Shown here: positions 1 to 7,362 of the stretch, in pieces
How positions within the stretch are numbered: position 1 is the stretch's first letter
Layout: every line of letters starts with the position of its first letter
Source: Bryobacterales bacterium
GTDB lineage: Bacteria > Acidobacteriota > Terriglobia > Bryobacterales > Bryobacteraceae
Length of the DNA: 18,777 nucleotides
Reading direction: 5' to 3'
Assembly: GCA_003132905.1 (NCBI GenBank)
Contig: PKZC01000203.1
Span: 2,780-21,556 of the forward strand
Made by a program: the position numbers and the translations under genes
The notes under the pieces: generated by a model
Told to the model about the DNA's origin: nothing
Databases searched by the model: none
What the model saw: the letters and a program-made list of their open reading frames with translations, nothing else

Positions 1-2
1 TC

Positions 3-329
3 GACGTGGGCCTCGAGATGTCGGGAAATGCCGGCGCTTTCCGCGAGATGATCGCCAACATGAGCCACGGCGCGAAGATCGCGATGCTTGGGATACCGAC
101 GCAGGAAATTGCCATCGATTGGACCACGGTGGTGTTCAACATGCTAACCATCAAAGGCATTTATGGCCGTGAAATGTACGAGACCTGGTACAAGATGGGC
201 GTGATGCTGGAAAATGGCCTGGATATCCGGCCCGTGATCACGCACCGTTTTTCCTGTCGCGATTACGAGCAGGCGTTCCAGGTGATGCGCTCGGGAAACG
301 CCGGCAAAGTGATTCTGGAATGGGAGTGA
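3..329 (+). CDS. tdh: L-threonine 3-dehydrogenase, C-terminal part (5' end outside window)
   Basis: This is the last 108 or so residues of a zinc-dependent medium-chain dehydrogenase that oxidises L-threonine with NAD+ to 2-amino-3-ketobutyrate in the cytoplasm. The visible stretch includes [44 protein letters not shown] and PVITHRFS, and ends in GKVILEWE. These match the end of the Rossmann domain and the C-terminal catalytic-domain strand of bacterial Tdh almost segment by segment. The reading frame is open from the first bases, so the start, the Zn sites and the NAD glycine motif lie upstream of the window. A GTG at 6 is only an internal Val codon. The usual family length is about 340 residues. 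Tdh often pairs with 2-amino-3-ketobutyrate CoA ligase (kbl), which is not seen downstream, so a partner would have to be upstream. Confidence 0.95.
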   Translation, partial: DVGLEMSGNAGAFREMIANMSHGAKIAMLGIPTQEIAIDWTTVVFNMLTIKGIYGREMYETWYKMGVMLENGLDIRPVITHRFSCRDYEQAFQVMRSGNAGKVILEWE

Positions 330-455
330 CAGGCGCTCGCATTCGCTCACGCGGGGCTGGTGATTGGGGATTGGCAGCGCAGGCCAGGTCCGGGACGCCA
401 CTTCCGGCCAATCATTTCCGGCCGACTTTTACTTATGCAACGCTGACACGATTTC

Positions 456-472
456 CTTTAGCTCCGCTAAAG
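456..472. other. short perfect hairpin in the tdh/tannase convergent gap
   Basis: CTTTAGC at 456-462 and GCTAAAG at 466-472 are exact reverse complements around a 3-base loop. The hairpin lies in the 225-bp gap between the converging ends of tdh (329) and the tannase gene (555), so it could slow transcription from either side. No T-run follows on either strand, so it is not a textbook intrinsic terminator. The gap also holds a small direct repeat of TTCCGGCC near 403-425 and no convincing gene. Confidence 0.3.
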
Positions 473-554
473 CTTCCGGGTCAGGTGGCGCATGAGAGTT
501 GACGCGCGGATCAAGTTCGTAGCATCTTTTCCGATGCGGTTCCACTTTTCTCGC

Positions 555-2063
555 CTACGGCGCGGCGCATACGAAGTTCGCGGCCTCGTCGGTGCTGCCC
601 GATCCTTTATAGTGCGCCGTCTGTGGATACGGACACAACGGACGCGTGCGATCGATCGCGCCCTTGGTCTTATGCGCCGCCGGAATATGATCGGGCGCTT
701 TGTTCGATTCCACCCAAGTTGCCAGCGTGCCGATCTTGTCGAAATCGTCGGTGCCATCGCCGCCGCGGCAGTGGCCCATGCCCGGAACCATAAATAGCCG
801 GATGGAATTGGATGCCTTCACCCTCCCGCCCATGGCATCCTCGACGCTGGTGAAATAATTCACGCTGTTTTCAGGCGCGATGCCTGGGTCCGCCCAGCCG
901 TGATACATCAGAAGCTTTCCACCGTGGCTGAAAAATGGTTTGAGGTTGGGATCGATCGAATTCATGGTTGGTCCTATCACTTTGTCGGCGGTCGCAATGT
1001 CGCGCGCGGGATCGAACTTTAAGTAATCCCAGCTAGGATCTTTGAACACTAAGTATTGATAGGTCTCAGCCGCCAGAGCCATGGGCGTGGGCCCTGAAAG
1101 GGTGGCCCATCCGAGTTCGCTGCCGCGTTCCAGGCCAGGAAAAATCGACGCGCCGGGCCCGGCATAAATTTTGCGCGCCACTGCCACTTGCGCGGGGGTG
1201 AGACACGTCGGTGAGTCGCCTCCTTGACCAGGGCCCTTACAGTCCAGCGCTTGTGGATCGAAGTGGCAGCGGCGCGGATCTTCCAGCACGCCATCTTTCA
1301 CACCATCCAGCGCATCGCAAGCTTCGAGCACGGCTTTGTGGATGAGCTGATATTTCGCCGGCGGGATGTAGCCGTCGCTTTGGTTCGTAATCTCGGTGGT
1401 CCACACCTGCGCGCCTTGTAGATGCGTGGGATAATTCGCGGCTGCTCCCGCGACGATGCCGTCGTAATCGTTGGGATAGCGCTGCGCTTCGGCCAGCGCC
1501 TGCCGGCCGCCAGTGGAGCAACCGTTGAAGTACATTCGCGTTGGATTCTTGCCGTAATAGGACGCGACAATCGGCTTGGCCGCGAGCGTCATTTCATGCA
1601 CCGCGCGATAAGCGAAGTCGATCAGCTTTTCCGGATGTCCCACCACAAATACCGCTGTAGTCTCTGTGTGGCCGGTGTCGGTGCCGGCAACCGCCCAGCC
1701 TGCCGTGACAGCCGTGGCCAGATCGCGATATCCGATGCTTCCCGCCCACGCCCCATTGCCGACGGACTCCAGCTTCCCATTCCATCCCGTCGCCGGCATC
1801 CAAACTTCGATCTTGATGTCGGAATCGCTGGTCGGCTTCAGCGTGGCAGCCACGCGGCAAATGGCGGGAAGATTTCCGAAGTTCGGCGGCGGAACACCTG
1901 GAAATGCCTGTACCGCGTCGGCCGGCAATGTTAACTGTCCGGCGGCGACGGCCTGCGCCAAAGTGACGGTCGAGTGCGGCAGGGCCAGATTGGCCAAACT
2001 CTCACAGGTTGTGGCAGCGCCCAAAGGCCACGAAAGCGCGATCACAAACACGAGGTATCGCAT
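555..2063 (-). CDS. secreted tannase/feruloyl esterase family hydrolase (catalytically complete)
   Basis: This 502-residue protein has an N-terminal signal peptide (about residues 1-17, MRYLVFVIALSWPLGAA). The rest matches the tannase/feruloyl esterase alpha/beta-hydrolase family, whose members cut ester bonds in galloyl or hydroxycinnamoyl (plant polyphenol) conjugates outside the cytoplasm. The family's linked catalytic set is present: nucleophile Ser183 in GCSTGG preceded by Cys182, acid Asp392 in HGWADPG, and His431 followed by Cys432 in PGMGHCRGG. In the family the two Cys form a disulphide that holds Ser and His together. A lid-like insert with CLTPAQVAVARKIY (287-300) lies between them, and the end reads GSTDEAANFVC. 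It is divergent from the PQQ dehydrogenase with 79 bp between the starts. No clear Shine-Dalgarno site precedes the ATG. The substrate cannot be fixed from sequence. A paralogue lies at 4990-6510. Confidence 0.93.
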   Translation of the reverse strand: MRYLVFVIALSWPLGAATTCESLANLALPHSTVTLAQAVAAGQLTLPADAVQAFPGVPPPNFGNLPAICRVAATLKPTSDSDIKIEVWMPATGWNGKLESVGNGAWAGSIGYRDLATAVTAGWAVAGTDTGHTETTAVFVVGHPEKLIDFAYRAVHEMTLAAKPIVASYYGKNPTRMYFNGCSTGGRQALAEAQRYPNDYDGIVAGAAANYPTHLQGAQVWTTEITNQSDGYIPPAKYQLIHKAVLEACDALDGVKDGVLEDPRRCHFDPQALDCKGPGQGGDSPTCLTPAQVAVARKIYAGPGASIFPGLERGSELGWATLSGPTPMALAAETYQYLVFKDPSWDYLKFDPARDIATADKVIGPTMNSIDPNLKPFFSHGGKLLMYHGWADPGIAPENSVNYFTSVEDAMGGRVKASNSIRLFMVPGMGHCRGGDGTDDFDKIGTLATWVESNKAPDHIPAAHKTKGAIDRTRPLCPYPQTAHYKGSGSTDEAANFVCAAP

Positions 2064-2142
2064 ATATATCTGTCATATATTAGAACTGCCTTGCGGCCTG
2101 CATGCAACGTTCGATATGCTGTGGGATCGTAGAGGAATCACT
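2064..2142. promoter_or_regulatory. divergent control region between tannase and PQQ dehydrogenase genes
   Basis: All control of two oppositely oriented secreted-enzyme genes must sit in or near these 79 bases. The tannase-proximal side is AT-rich, with ATATAT arms around CTGTC (about 2064-2082). This could be a -10 region or an operator half-site pair, although ATATAT is self-palindromic and so weak evidence. On the PQQ side AGAGGA at 2131-2136 is a good ribosome binding site six bases before the ATG at 2143. I see no convincing -35/-10 pair. Confidence 0.35.
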
Positions 2143-3993
2143 ATGCAAACTCATTTCCGCCTGGTGGCGATCGCGACCGCGAGCTTGTCGCTTGTTCTGA
2201 CCGCTACTCAAGCGCAACCGCCGAGCCAGCCCGCGCGTTTTGCAGGAACCGAAACCGGATTCGCTGTATTCCAGACCAAGTGCATGGGTTGTCATGGCAA
2301 CCCAACGATGGCTGGTCGCGTACCCGATCCCGCGACGCTGCGGCAATTGTCACCCGAAAAAATTTATGAAGCGCTCACTACCGGGCCGATGAAGGTGCAA
2401 GGACAATCCCTGGCCGACGACCAGAAACGGATGCTCGCGGTCTTCATGAGCGGCCGGACGTTTGGCAGCGCCGAGCAGGGCGATGCGAAGAGCATGCCCA
2501 ACCATTGCGAAGCGAATCCCCCGAACGACTCCAAGAAACCGCAACCGGAATGGAATGGCTGGAGCCCCGATGTCACCAATTCGCGCTATCAGTCTGAAAA
2601 AGGCGCCGGACTCACGGCGGATCAAGTGCCGCATCTGAAGTTGAAGTGGGCCTTCGGTTATCCAACCGGCGTTTCGGCATTCGGGCAGCCGGCCGTCGCC
2701 TCAGGCCGCGTTTTTGTCGGCAGCGATATCGGCTATGTTTATTCGCTGGATGCGAAAACGGGTTGCATCTACTGGTCCTATCAAGCCAAGGGAAATGTGC
2801 GCGGCGGACCAAGCGTCGGCCCGGTGAAAGGCCATGGCGACACCAAGTACGCGGTCTTCTTCGGCGATGCGCATGCCAACGTTTATGCGGTGGACGCGCA
2901 GACCGGACAGGAACTGTGGACCAAGAAGGTGGACGATCACTTCGTGGCGCGCATCACGGCGTCGCCCAAGCTATATGAGGGAAACCTGTACGTCCCCGTA
3001 TCGTCGTCCGAAGAATTCGCAGCCGCGAATCTCGATTATCCATGCTGCACCTCGCGCGGAAGCGTAGTGAAGTTGAACGCCAGTACCGGCGAGCAGGCCT
3101 GGAAGACTTATGTTATTCCCGAAACGCCCAAACCCACACGTAAGAATTCGAAAGGCGTGCAGCAATACGCGCCGGCCGGAGCTTCGGTGTGGAATTCGCC
3201 CACCATCGACGAGAAGCGTCACGCCGTCTATTTCGGCACCGGCGATTCAGAGACCGAGCCCGCGGGCAAGATGTCAGATTCCGTGATGGCGGTGGATATG
3301 AAGAGCGGCAAGGTGCTCTGGTATTACCAGGCGCAGGCTGGCGATGCGTTCCTGGGTGGCTGCACTGGTCCCGAGAAAACCGACAATTGCCCCAGCGAGA
3401 ACGGTCCCGATCTGGATATCGGCAACTCTCCCGTCCTGCACTCGCTGCCGGGCGGCAAGAGCATCGTAGTGGCTGGAACAAAAGACGGCAAATTGTTCGC
3501 GCTCGATCCGGACAAGAAGGGCGCCGTGGTGTGGCAGACGAAACTGGTGGACAATCCCCCGGGAACTCCGTTGTTTCGCCTGAGTGGTACCGTCTGGGGA
3601 GGCGCTTTCGATGAGAAGGCCGCCTACTATGGCCAGACGGGAGGAGGCATCACCGCGATTCAATTGACCACCGGTGAGAAGCTCTGGCACAAACCGTTGG
3701 CCGAGCCGGGCCAGCACGTCAACAACGGCGCGGCTGCTACTGCGATGCAGGGTGTTGTGTTCATCGGAGGAACCGATGGCAAGCTACACGCGCTTGCATC
3801 AGCCGACGGCTCTGAGATCTGGTCGTATGCAACGGACCGCCCGTTTGACACCGTGAACAAGGTGGAAGCCAAGGGTGGATCCATCGCGTCCATTGGTCCA
3901 ACCATCGTGAACGGAATGTTGTTTATCGGATCGGGGTACGGGGTGATCGGTGGCCCTACCGGTAACGTGCTTCTGGCATTCGGCGTCGAATAG
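2143..3993 (+). CDS. secreted quinohaemoprotein: cytochrome c domain fused to PQQ beta-propeller dehydrogenase
   Basis: The reading frame is open much further upstream, but the ATG at 2143 is chosen because AGAGGA precedes it and it begins a signal peptide (residues 1-24, hydrophobic core LVAIATASLSLVLTATQAQ). The mature 616-residue precursor has an N-terminal cytochrome c domain with haem motif CMGCH at 47-51 and a possible axial Met near 83. An eight-bladed-type PQQ propeller follows, with repeats such as GYVYSLDAKTG, NVYAVDAQTGQELW, GKLFALDPDK and GKLHALASADGSEIW. A vicinal Cys301-Cys302 pair (DYPCCTSRGS) resembles the disulphide ring that lies on PQQ in quinoprotein alcohol dehydrogenases. 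The domain order resembles polyvinyl-alcohol dehydrogenase-type quinohaemoproteins. It probably oxidises an alcohol or polyol in the periplasm and passes electrons through its own haem. The substrate is unknown. The add-like gene starts 21 bp downstream. Confidence 0.88.
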   Translation: MQTHFRLVAIATASLSLVLTATQAQPPSQPARFAGTETGFAVFQTKCMGCHGNPTMAGRVPDPATLRQLSPEKIYEALTTGPMKVQGQSLADDQKRMLAVFMSGRTFGSAEQGDAKSMPNHCEANPPNDSKKPQPEWNGWSPDVTNSRYQSEKGAGLTADQVPHLKLKWAFGYPTGVSAFGQPAVASGRVFVGSDIGYVYSLDAKTGCIYWSYQAKGNVRGGPSVGPVKGHGDTKYAVFFGDAHANVYAVDAQTGQELWTKKVDDHFVARITASPKLYEGNLYVPVSSSEEFAAANLDYPCCTSRGSVVKLNASTGEQAWKTYVIPETPKPTRKNSKGVQQYAPAGASVWNSPTIDEKRHAVYFGTGDSETEPAGKMSDSVMAVDMKSGKVLWYYQAQAGDAFLGGCTGPEKTDNCPSENGPDLDIGNSPVLHSLPGGKSIVVAGTKDGKLFALDPDKKGAVVWQTKLVDNPPGTPLFRLSGTVWGGAFDEKAAYYGQTGGGITAIQLTTGEKLWHKPLAEPGQHVNNGAAATAMQGVVFIGGTDGKLHALASADGSEIWSYATDRPFDTVNKVEAKGGSIASIGPTIVNGMLFIGSGYGVIGGPTGNVLLAFGVE

Positions 3994-4014
3994 CACGCGC
4001 TAACCTGGGATGTT

Positions 4015-4989
4015 GTGAAGCAACTTCCCAAAGTCGAACTTCATCTGCATCTCGATTGCTCGTTGAGCTACGCCGCCGTGGCGCGGCTGGACGACTCTGT
4101 CTCGCTCGAAGAGTACCAGCGCGAGTTCATCGCTCCGCCGCGCTGCACCAATCTCGCGGATTTTCTAACCCGCGCACCGCGTGGCTTCAAACTGATGCAG
4201 GACGAAGCGGCACTGGCGCTGGTGGTGGAGGATCTATTCGAGCAACTGGCCGCCGACGGTGTGCTGTACTCTGAGATTCGCTTTGCGCCGCTGCTGCATC
4301 TCGAGCGTGGGCTAACACCTGAGCAAGTGGTGGCCGCTGTAGATCGCGCAACGGAATCCTGCATCCGGTCCAGCGGCATCCAAGCCCGGCTCATTCTGTG
4401 CACTCTCCGCCACTTTGATCGCGAGCAAGGCCTAGTGACCGCGAATCTGGTGCAGCAATTTCGAGGCAGCCGGGTAGCCGCGCTCGATATCGCGGGTGAC
4501 GAGGCCGGCTATCCGATCGACGCGCAGGTTCCGGCCTTTCGTTTCGCAATCGATCACGGCCTCGATCGCACTGCCCATGCCGGCGAAGCTCGTGGCCCGG
4601 ATAGTGTTTGGGAAACGCTGCGTGAATTTCAGCCATCCCGAATCGGGCACGGCGTCCGAAGCATTGAAGATCCCAACTTGATCGATCATCTGAAGCGCGA
4701 GCGCATTCATCTCGAGGTTTGTCCCACCAGCAACCTGCAGACCGGCATCTCGCGCGAGTTTGCGGAGCATGCAGTCGACGAGCTATATCGGGCGGGCGTT
4801 CCGCTGAGCATCAGCACCGATACGCGCACCATCACCAACATCACGTTGACGGAAGAATATCGCAATCTTCAGGAACATTTCGGTTGGACTTCGGCGGATC
4901 TGCTGGCTTGCAACCAGGCCGCGATCGATGCAGCTTTCATCGAAGAATCCATCAAGCGCGAATTGCGCGAACGGCTTGTCGCGGCCTAA
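4015..4989 (+). CDS. add: adenosine deaminase family protein
   Basis: This 324-residue cytoplasmic protein belongs to the metal-dependent adenosine/adenine deaminase family, whose members hydrolyse an exocyclic amine (adenosine to inosine in the classic case). The metal and catalytic residues are visible: His10 and His12 (ELHLHLD), His188 and Glu191 (AHAGEA), His212 (IGHGVRS) and Asp269 (STDT). HLEVCPTSN at 232-240 is also typical. Two departures from the classic enzyme stand out: HxHLDCS instead of HxHLDGS, and STDT instead of TDD/TDG at the metal Asp, so the residue after Asp269 is Thr. The subgroup reading PPRCTNLADF with a Cys in HLDCS is a recognised bacterial branch, so the first change is not damage. 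The start is a GTG at 4015 with only a weak upstream GGGA. The gene sits 21 bp after the PQQ gene and ends directly against the converging second tannase gene with no gap. Confidence 0.88.
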   Translation: MKQLPKVELHLHLDCSLSYAAVARLDDSVSLEEYQREFIAPPRCTNLADFLTRAPRGFKLMQDEAALALVVEDLFEQLAADGVLYSEIRFAPLLHLERGLTPEQVVAAVDRATESCIRSSGIQARLILCTLRHFDREQGLVTANLVQQFRGSRVAALDIAGDEAGYPIDAQVPAFRFAIDHGLDRTAHAGEARGPDSVWETLREFQPSRIGHGVRSIEDPNLIDHLKRERIHLEVCPTSNLQTGISREFAEHAVDELYRAGVPLSISTDTRTITNITLTEEYRNLQEHFGWTSADLLACNQAAIDAAFIEESIKRELRERLVAA

Positions 4990-6510
4990 CTAAGGCTTTT
5001 TGCAGACGAAATTCGCGGCATCGTCCGTACTGCCGCTGCCTTTGTAAGTCGCAATTTCCGGATACGCACACAACGGGCGCGTGCGAACTTCCTTGCCGTT
5101 CTCAATGCGCGAAGCAATCAGATTGGCCGGCGCTTGCTTCTGCTCCACCCATTGCTGCAGCGCAGGGAACAGATCGAAGTGGTCGGTCCCTTCACCGCCG
5201 CCGCAGTGCCCCACGCCCGGAAGCATGTACAGTCGCACGGCGCTCATTGCGGGTTTGGCCCCGATGGTCTTCAACACGTTGTTGTAGTAGTTCACCACTT
5301 CGAGCGGAGGCACGCCCGCGTCGTTCCAGCCGCCCCACAGCATCATCTTGCCGCCGCGAGCCACAAACTTCTTGATATCGGGATCGGCCGCGTTCACCGG
5401 CAGGTTTGCAGGTTTGTCCGCCAGTGCGACGTCCGAATCAAAATTGATCGGTCGCGTTTTATAATCCCAGGCGGGATCTTTGAACACGAAATACTTGAAG
5501 AAATCCGTCGCGATGAAAATGGGCGCATCGCCTGTGAGTTGTCCCCATCCAAGCTCGCTGCCAGGATACAGCGGCGAGTAAATCTGCTCGCCCGTGCGCG
5601 GATTCCTGGGGCCCGCGTAGAGCTTGCGCGCGGCCGCCACTTGCCCCCTTGTCAGGCAGCTATTGTTGTCCGGGCCTCTGCATTCGAGTAGAGTAGGATC
5701 GAACTTACAAGACGGCGGATTCTCGATCACTCCGTCTTTCACCCCGTCGTTGGCATCGCACGCGGCGAGCGCGGCTTGGTGAATGGCCGGAAATTTCGTC
5801 GGTGGAATAACGCTGTCGGCATCCTTATGCGTGGCCTGCCAGATCCACATTTGCGCGAAAGTGTGATGCGTCAGATGCGCCGCGAATCCGCCCACCACCA
5901 CGCCGTTATAGTCGTCTGGATATTTCTGCGCTTCCTTCAGCGCCCCGATGCTGCCGCCTCCGCATTCGTCCATGTAGGAAAATTTAGGCGCTCGGCCGTA
6001 GAACGCCGCGATAGCGGCTTTGGCTGTCACGGTCATCTCGTGTGCGGCGCGATCGCCGAAATCGACGATCTTCTCCGGATGCGAAAGAGCATAGCTGGAG
6101 CCGTTCTCGTGTCCGGTGTTTTCCGCCGCCGCCGCGAAACCGCCCTGCATGGCCGTGGCCAGTCCACCGTAACTCAGATTGCCGCCCAATCCGCCATTGC
6201 CGGTGCCGCGCAGTTTGCCGTTCCAGCCGGAGACCGGCATCCAGACTTCGATTTTGATTTCGGAATCGCTGGTGGGCGTCGCAGTGGCCGTGACGCGGCA
6301 AAACTCCGGAAGATTCTTGAAGTTCGGCCCCGTGGCGCCAGGGAACGGCGGTGAAGTTCCGGCCGGCAGCGTGAATTGGCCTGCCGCAACCGGCTGCGCC
6401 GACGTAACCGTCGTATGTGGAATCTTGATCGATTGCAGGCTTTCGCAAGTGGCAGCGGCCAAGACGAACCCGGCGAACAGAAATAACGCAGTGGCTCTTG
6501 GGATGATCAT
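4990..6510 (-). CDS. secreted tannase/feruloyl esterase family protein lacking the nucleophilic serine
   Basis: This 506-residue paralogue of the product of 555-2063 shares its layout: signal peptide (1-20, ATALFLFAGFVLAAA), TCESL, then the hydrolase domain, ending GSTDDAANFVC. Asp397 (GGWNDAG) and His435-Cys436 (PGVGHCGGG) are kept. At the nucleophile elbow the paralogue's GCSTGGRQAL aligns without gaps to ECGGGSIGAL. Cys183 is therefore kept but the Ser position is Gly184 (codon at 5959-5961, read on the minus strand), and the nearest Ser is Ser187. The reading frame is otherwise intact and the fold residues are preserved, so this looks like a maintained non-canonical or non-hydrolytic member rather than a decaying gene. 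It lies 16 bp downstream of the DoxX gene, probably in one transcript. Its 3' end abuts the adenosine deaminase gene. Confidence 0.9.
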   Translation of the reverse strand: MIIPRATALFLFAGFVLAAATCESLQSIKIPHTTVTSAQPVAAGQFTLPAGTSPPFPGATGPNFKNLPEFCRVTATATPTSDSEIKIEVWMPVSGWNGKLRGTGNGGLGGNLSYGGLATAMQGGFAAAAENTGHENGSSYALSHPEKIVDFGDRAAHEMTVTAKAAIAAFYGRAPKFSYMDECGGGSIGALKEAQKYPDDYNGVVVGGFAAHLTHHTFAQMWIWQATHKDADSVIPPTKFPAIHQAALAACDANDGVKDGVIENPPSCKFDPTLLECRGPDNNSCLTRGQVAAARKLYAGPRNPRTGEQIYSPLYPGSELGWGQLTGDAPIFIATDFFKYFVFKDPAWDYKTRPINFDSDVALADKPANLPVNAADPDIKKFVARGGKMMLWGGWNDAGVPPLEVVNYYNNVLKTIGAKPAMSAVRLYMLPGVGHCGGGEGTDHFDLFPALQQWVEQKQAPANLIASRIENGKEVRTRPLCAYPEIATYKGSGSTDDAANFVCKKP

Positions 6511-6526
6511 GCGCTGTACATTGTAT

Positions 6527-6964
6527 CTAGCCGGCGTGCCGGAAGAACTTCGCGTCCAAAGAAAAGCGATTATACGAGCGATTCATCAGCAGCAGATAGT
6601 AAGTGATCGCGTAGATCATCTGAACGCCAACCGTGTTCCAATCGCTCCGCATGGCCGTGCCGAAAACCAGAGCGGTGATTAAAAGTCCGCCCAGCACCAA
6701 GGCCCAGCGCGTCCACAGGCCGAGCGTCGTCAGCACGCCCAGCACCAGTTCGGCGAACGGCACCACAACCAGGAACGCGTGCACCATCCCCGCCGGCAGA
6801 GGAGTTTTCGCGAATTCCACAGCCGTAGTTGTTGCAAACGCATCGGCCCCAGGGCCGAAGATGCGCCCCGCACCATGCACCAAAATGTTGATGCCAAGCG
6901 TGAGGCGAAACACGGCGTAGGCGAGTTGTCGGTCGAGAGCGATGGAATTCGTTTTGGGTGTCAT
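6527..6964 (-). CDS. DoxX-family integral membrane protein
   Basis: The 145-residue protein starts at the ATG at 6964. The open frame extends further upstream to 7243, but that part is low-complexity, overlaps brnT on the other strand and has no family features. Four hydrophobic segments are visible, near 14-32, 61-81 (AFLVVVPFAELVLGVLTTLGL), 84-104 (LVLGGLLITALVF) and 112-127 (GVQMIYAITYYLLLM). The first contains the RLTLGINILVHGAGRI pattern typical of the DoxX/DoxD family. Family members sit in the cytoplasmic membrane and are linked to quinone-coupled redox or thiol chemistry, but the role of this one is unknown. It is the first gene of a two-gene unit with the Ser-less tannase, 16 bp downstream. 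It shares an 83-bp divergent region with brnT. Confidence 0.82.
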   Translation of the reverse strand: MTPKTNSIALDRQLAYAVFRLTLGINILVHGAGRIFGPGADAFATTTAVEFAKTPLPAGMVHAFLVVVPFAELVLGVLTTLGLWTRWALVLGGLLITALVFGTAMRSDWNTVGVQMIYAITYYLLLMNRSYNRFSLDAKFFRHAG

Positions 6965-7020
6965 GCGGTCTGATTCCGATGTTTCGCTAACGCGTGCAAG
7001 GGGTAACTCACCATTCCAGA

Positions 7021-7041
7021 AGTATACGATAGTTATATACT
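7021..7041. promoter_or_regulatory. probable brnTA operator and promoter (inverted repeat)
   Basis: AGTATA (7021-7026) and TATACT (7036-7041) are exact inverted repeats with a 9-base spacer, a layout suited to a ribbon-helix-helix antitoxin dimer pair. The right arm TATACT is itself a good -10 hexamer, and its end lies six bases before the brnT GTG at 7048. Transcription could therefore begin at or next to the start codon, giving a leaderless mRNA; no normally spaced ribosome binding site is present. I see no convincing -35. Binding by the antitoxin is inferred from known autoregulation in BrnTA systems. Confidence 0.5.
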
Positions 7042-7047
7042 GAAGGC

Positions 7048-7362
7048 GTGGCCACCAGAGATCCATTGGATGGGTGCGTCGGATTCGACTGGAACCAGGC
7101 CAACGCGCAAAAGAACTGGGAGCGGCATGCTGTAACGCCCGAAGAGGCGGAGGAGGTCTTCTTCCAGGAACCTCTCGTAGTTCGCAGCGACGTGCGGCAT
7201 GGCAAAGCGGAAAAACGTTATTACGCGCTGGGGCAGACGACATCGGGGCGACTTCTCTTTATAGCGTTCACGATCCGACGCAACCTGATCCGCGTTATCT
7301 CGTCAAGGGACATGAGTCGAAAGGAAGTGGAGGTCTACCGAAACCATGAAAGAAATTCCTAG
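7048..7362 (+). CDS. brnT: BrnT-family ribonuclease toxin
   Basis: The 104-residue protein has the BrnT pattern. VGFDWNQANAQKNWERHAVTPEEAEEVFF (about 11-39) matches the N-terminal F-x-W-D...K-x-x-x-N...KHGV/HAV...EEA signature. The core (RYYALGQTTSGRLLFIAFTIR) and the C-terminal IRVISSRDMSRKEVEVY follow the RelE-like fold of this family. Known BrnT proteins are small ribonucleases that stop translation and are neutralised by BrnA in a tight complex. The start is the GTG at 7048, which lacks a good Shine-Dalgarno site; an internal TTG at 7066 is a weaker option. The 3' end overlaps the antitoxin start by 17 bp, giving translational coupling. The order toxin then antitoxin is normal for brnTA. 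Confidence 0.9.
   Translation: MATRDPLDGCVGFDWNQANAQKNWERHAVTPEEAEEVFFQEPLVVRSDVRHGKAEKRYYALGQTTSGRLLFIAFTIRRNLIRVISSRDMSRKEVEVYRNHERNS

Noticed and set aside
403..425. Two copies of TTCCGGCC
   Set aside because: The copies are only eight bases long in a GC-rich gap, and there is no further copy or gene context to suggest a function.
1666..2142. Upstream extension of the PQQ dehydrogenase frame by 159 codons
   Set aside because: It lies opposite the tannase gene, has no family features, and the ATG at 2143 has both a ribosome site and a signal peptide.
3113..3717. Minus-strand frames of 122 and 147 codons
   Set aside because: They are antisense to the PQQ propeller repeats and have no recognisable protein features.
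5134..6354. Several plus-strand open frames of up to 192 codons
   Set aside because: They lie antisense to the second tannase gene and show repeated Arg/Ala/Val shadow composition.
6965..7243. Upstream extension of the DoxX frame to 7243
   Set aside because: It overlaps brnT on the opposite strand, is rich in Pro/Arg without family features, and the DoxX fold starts after the ATG at 6964.
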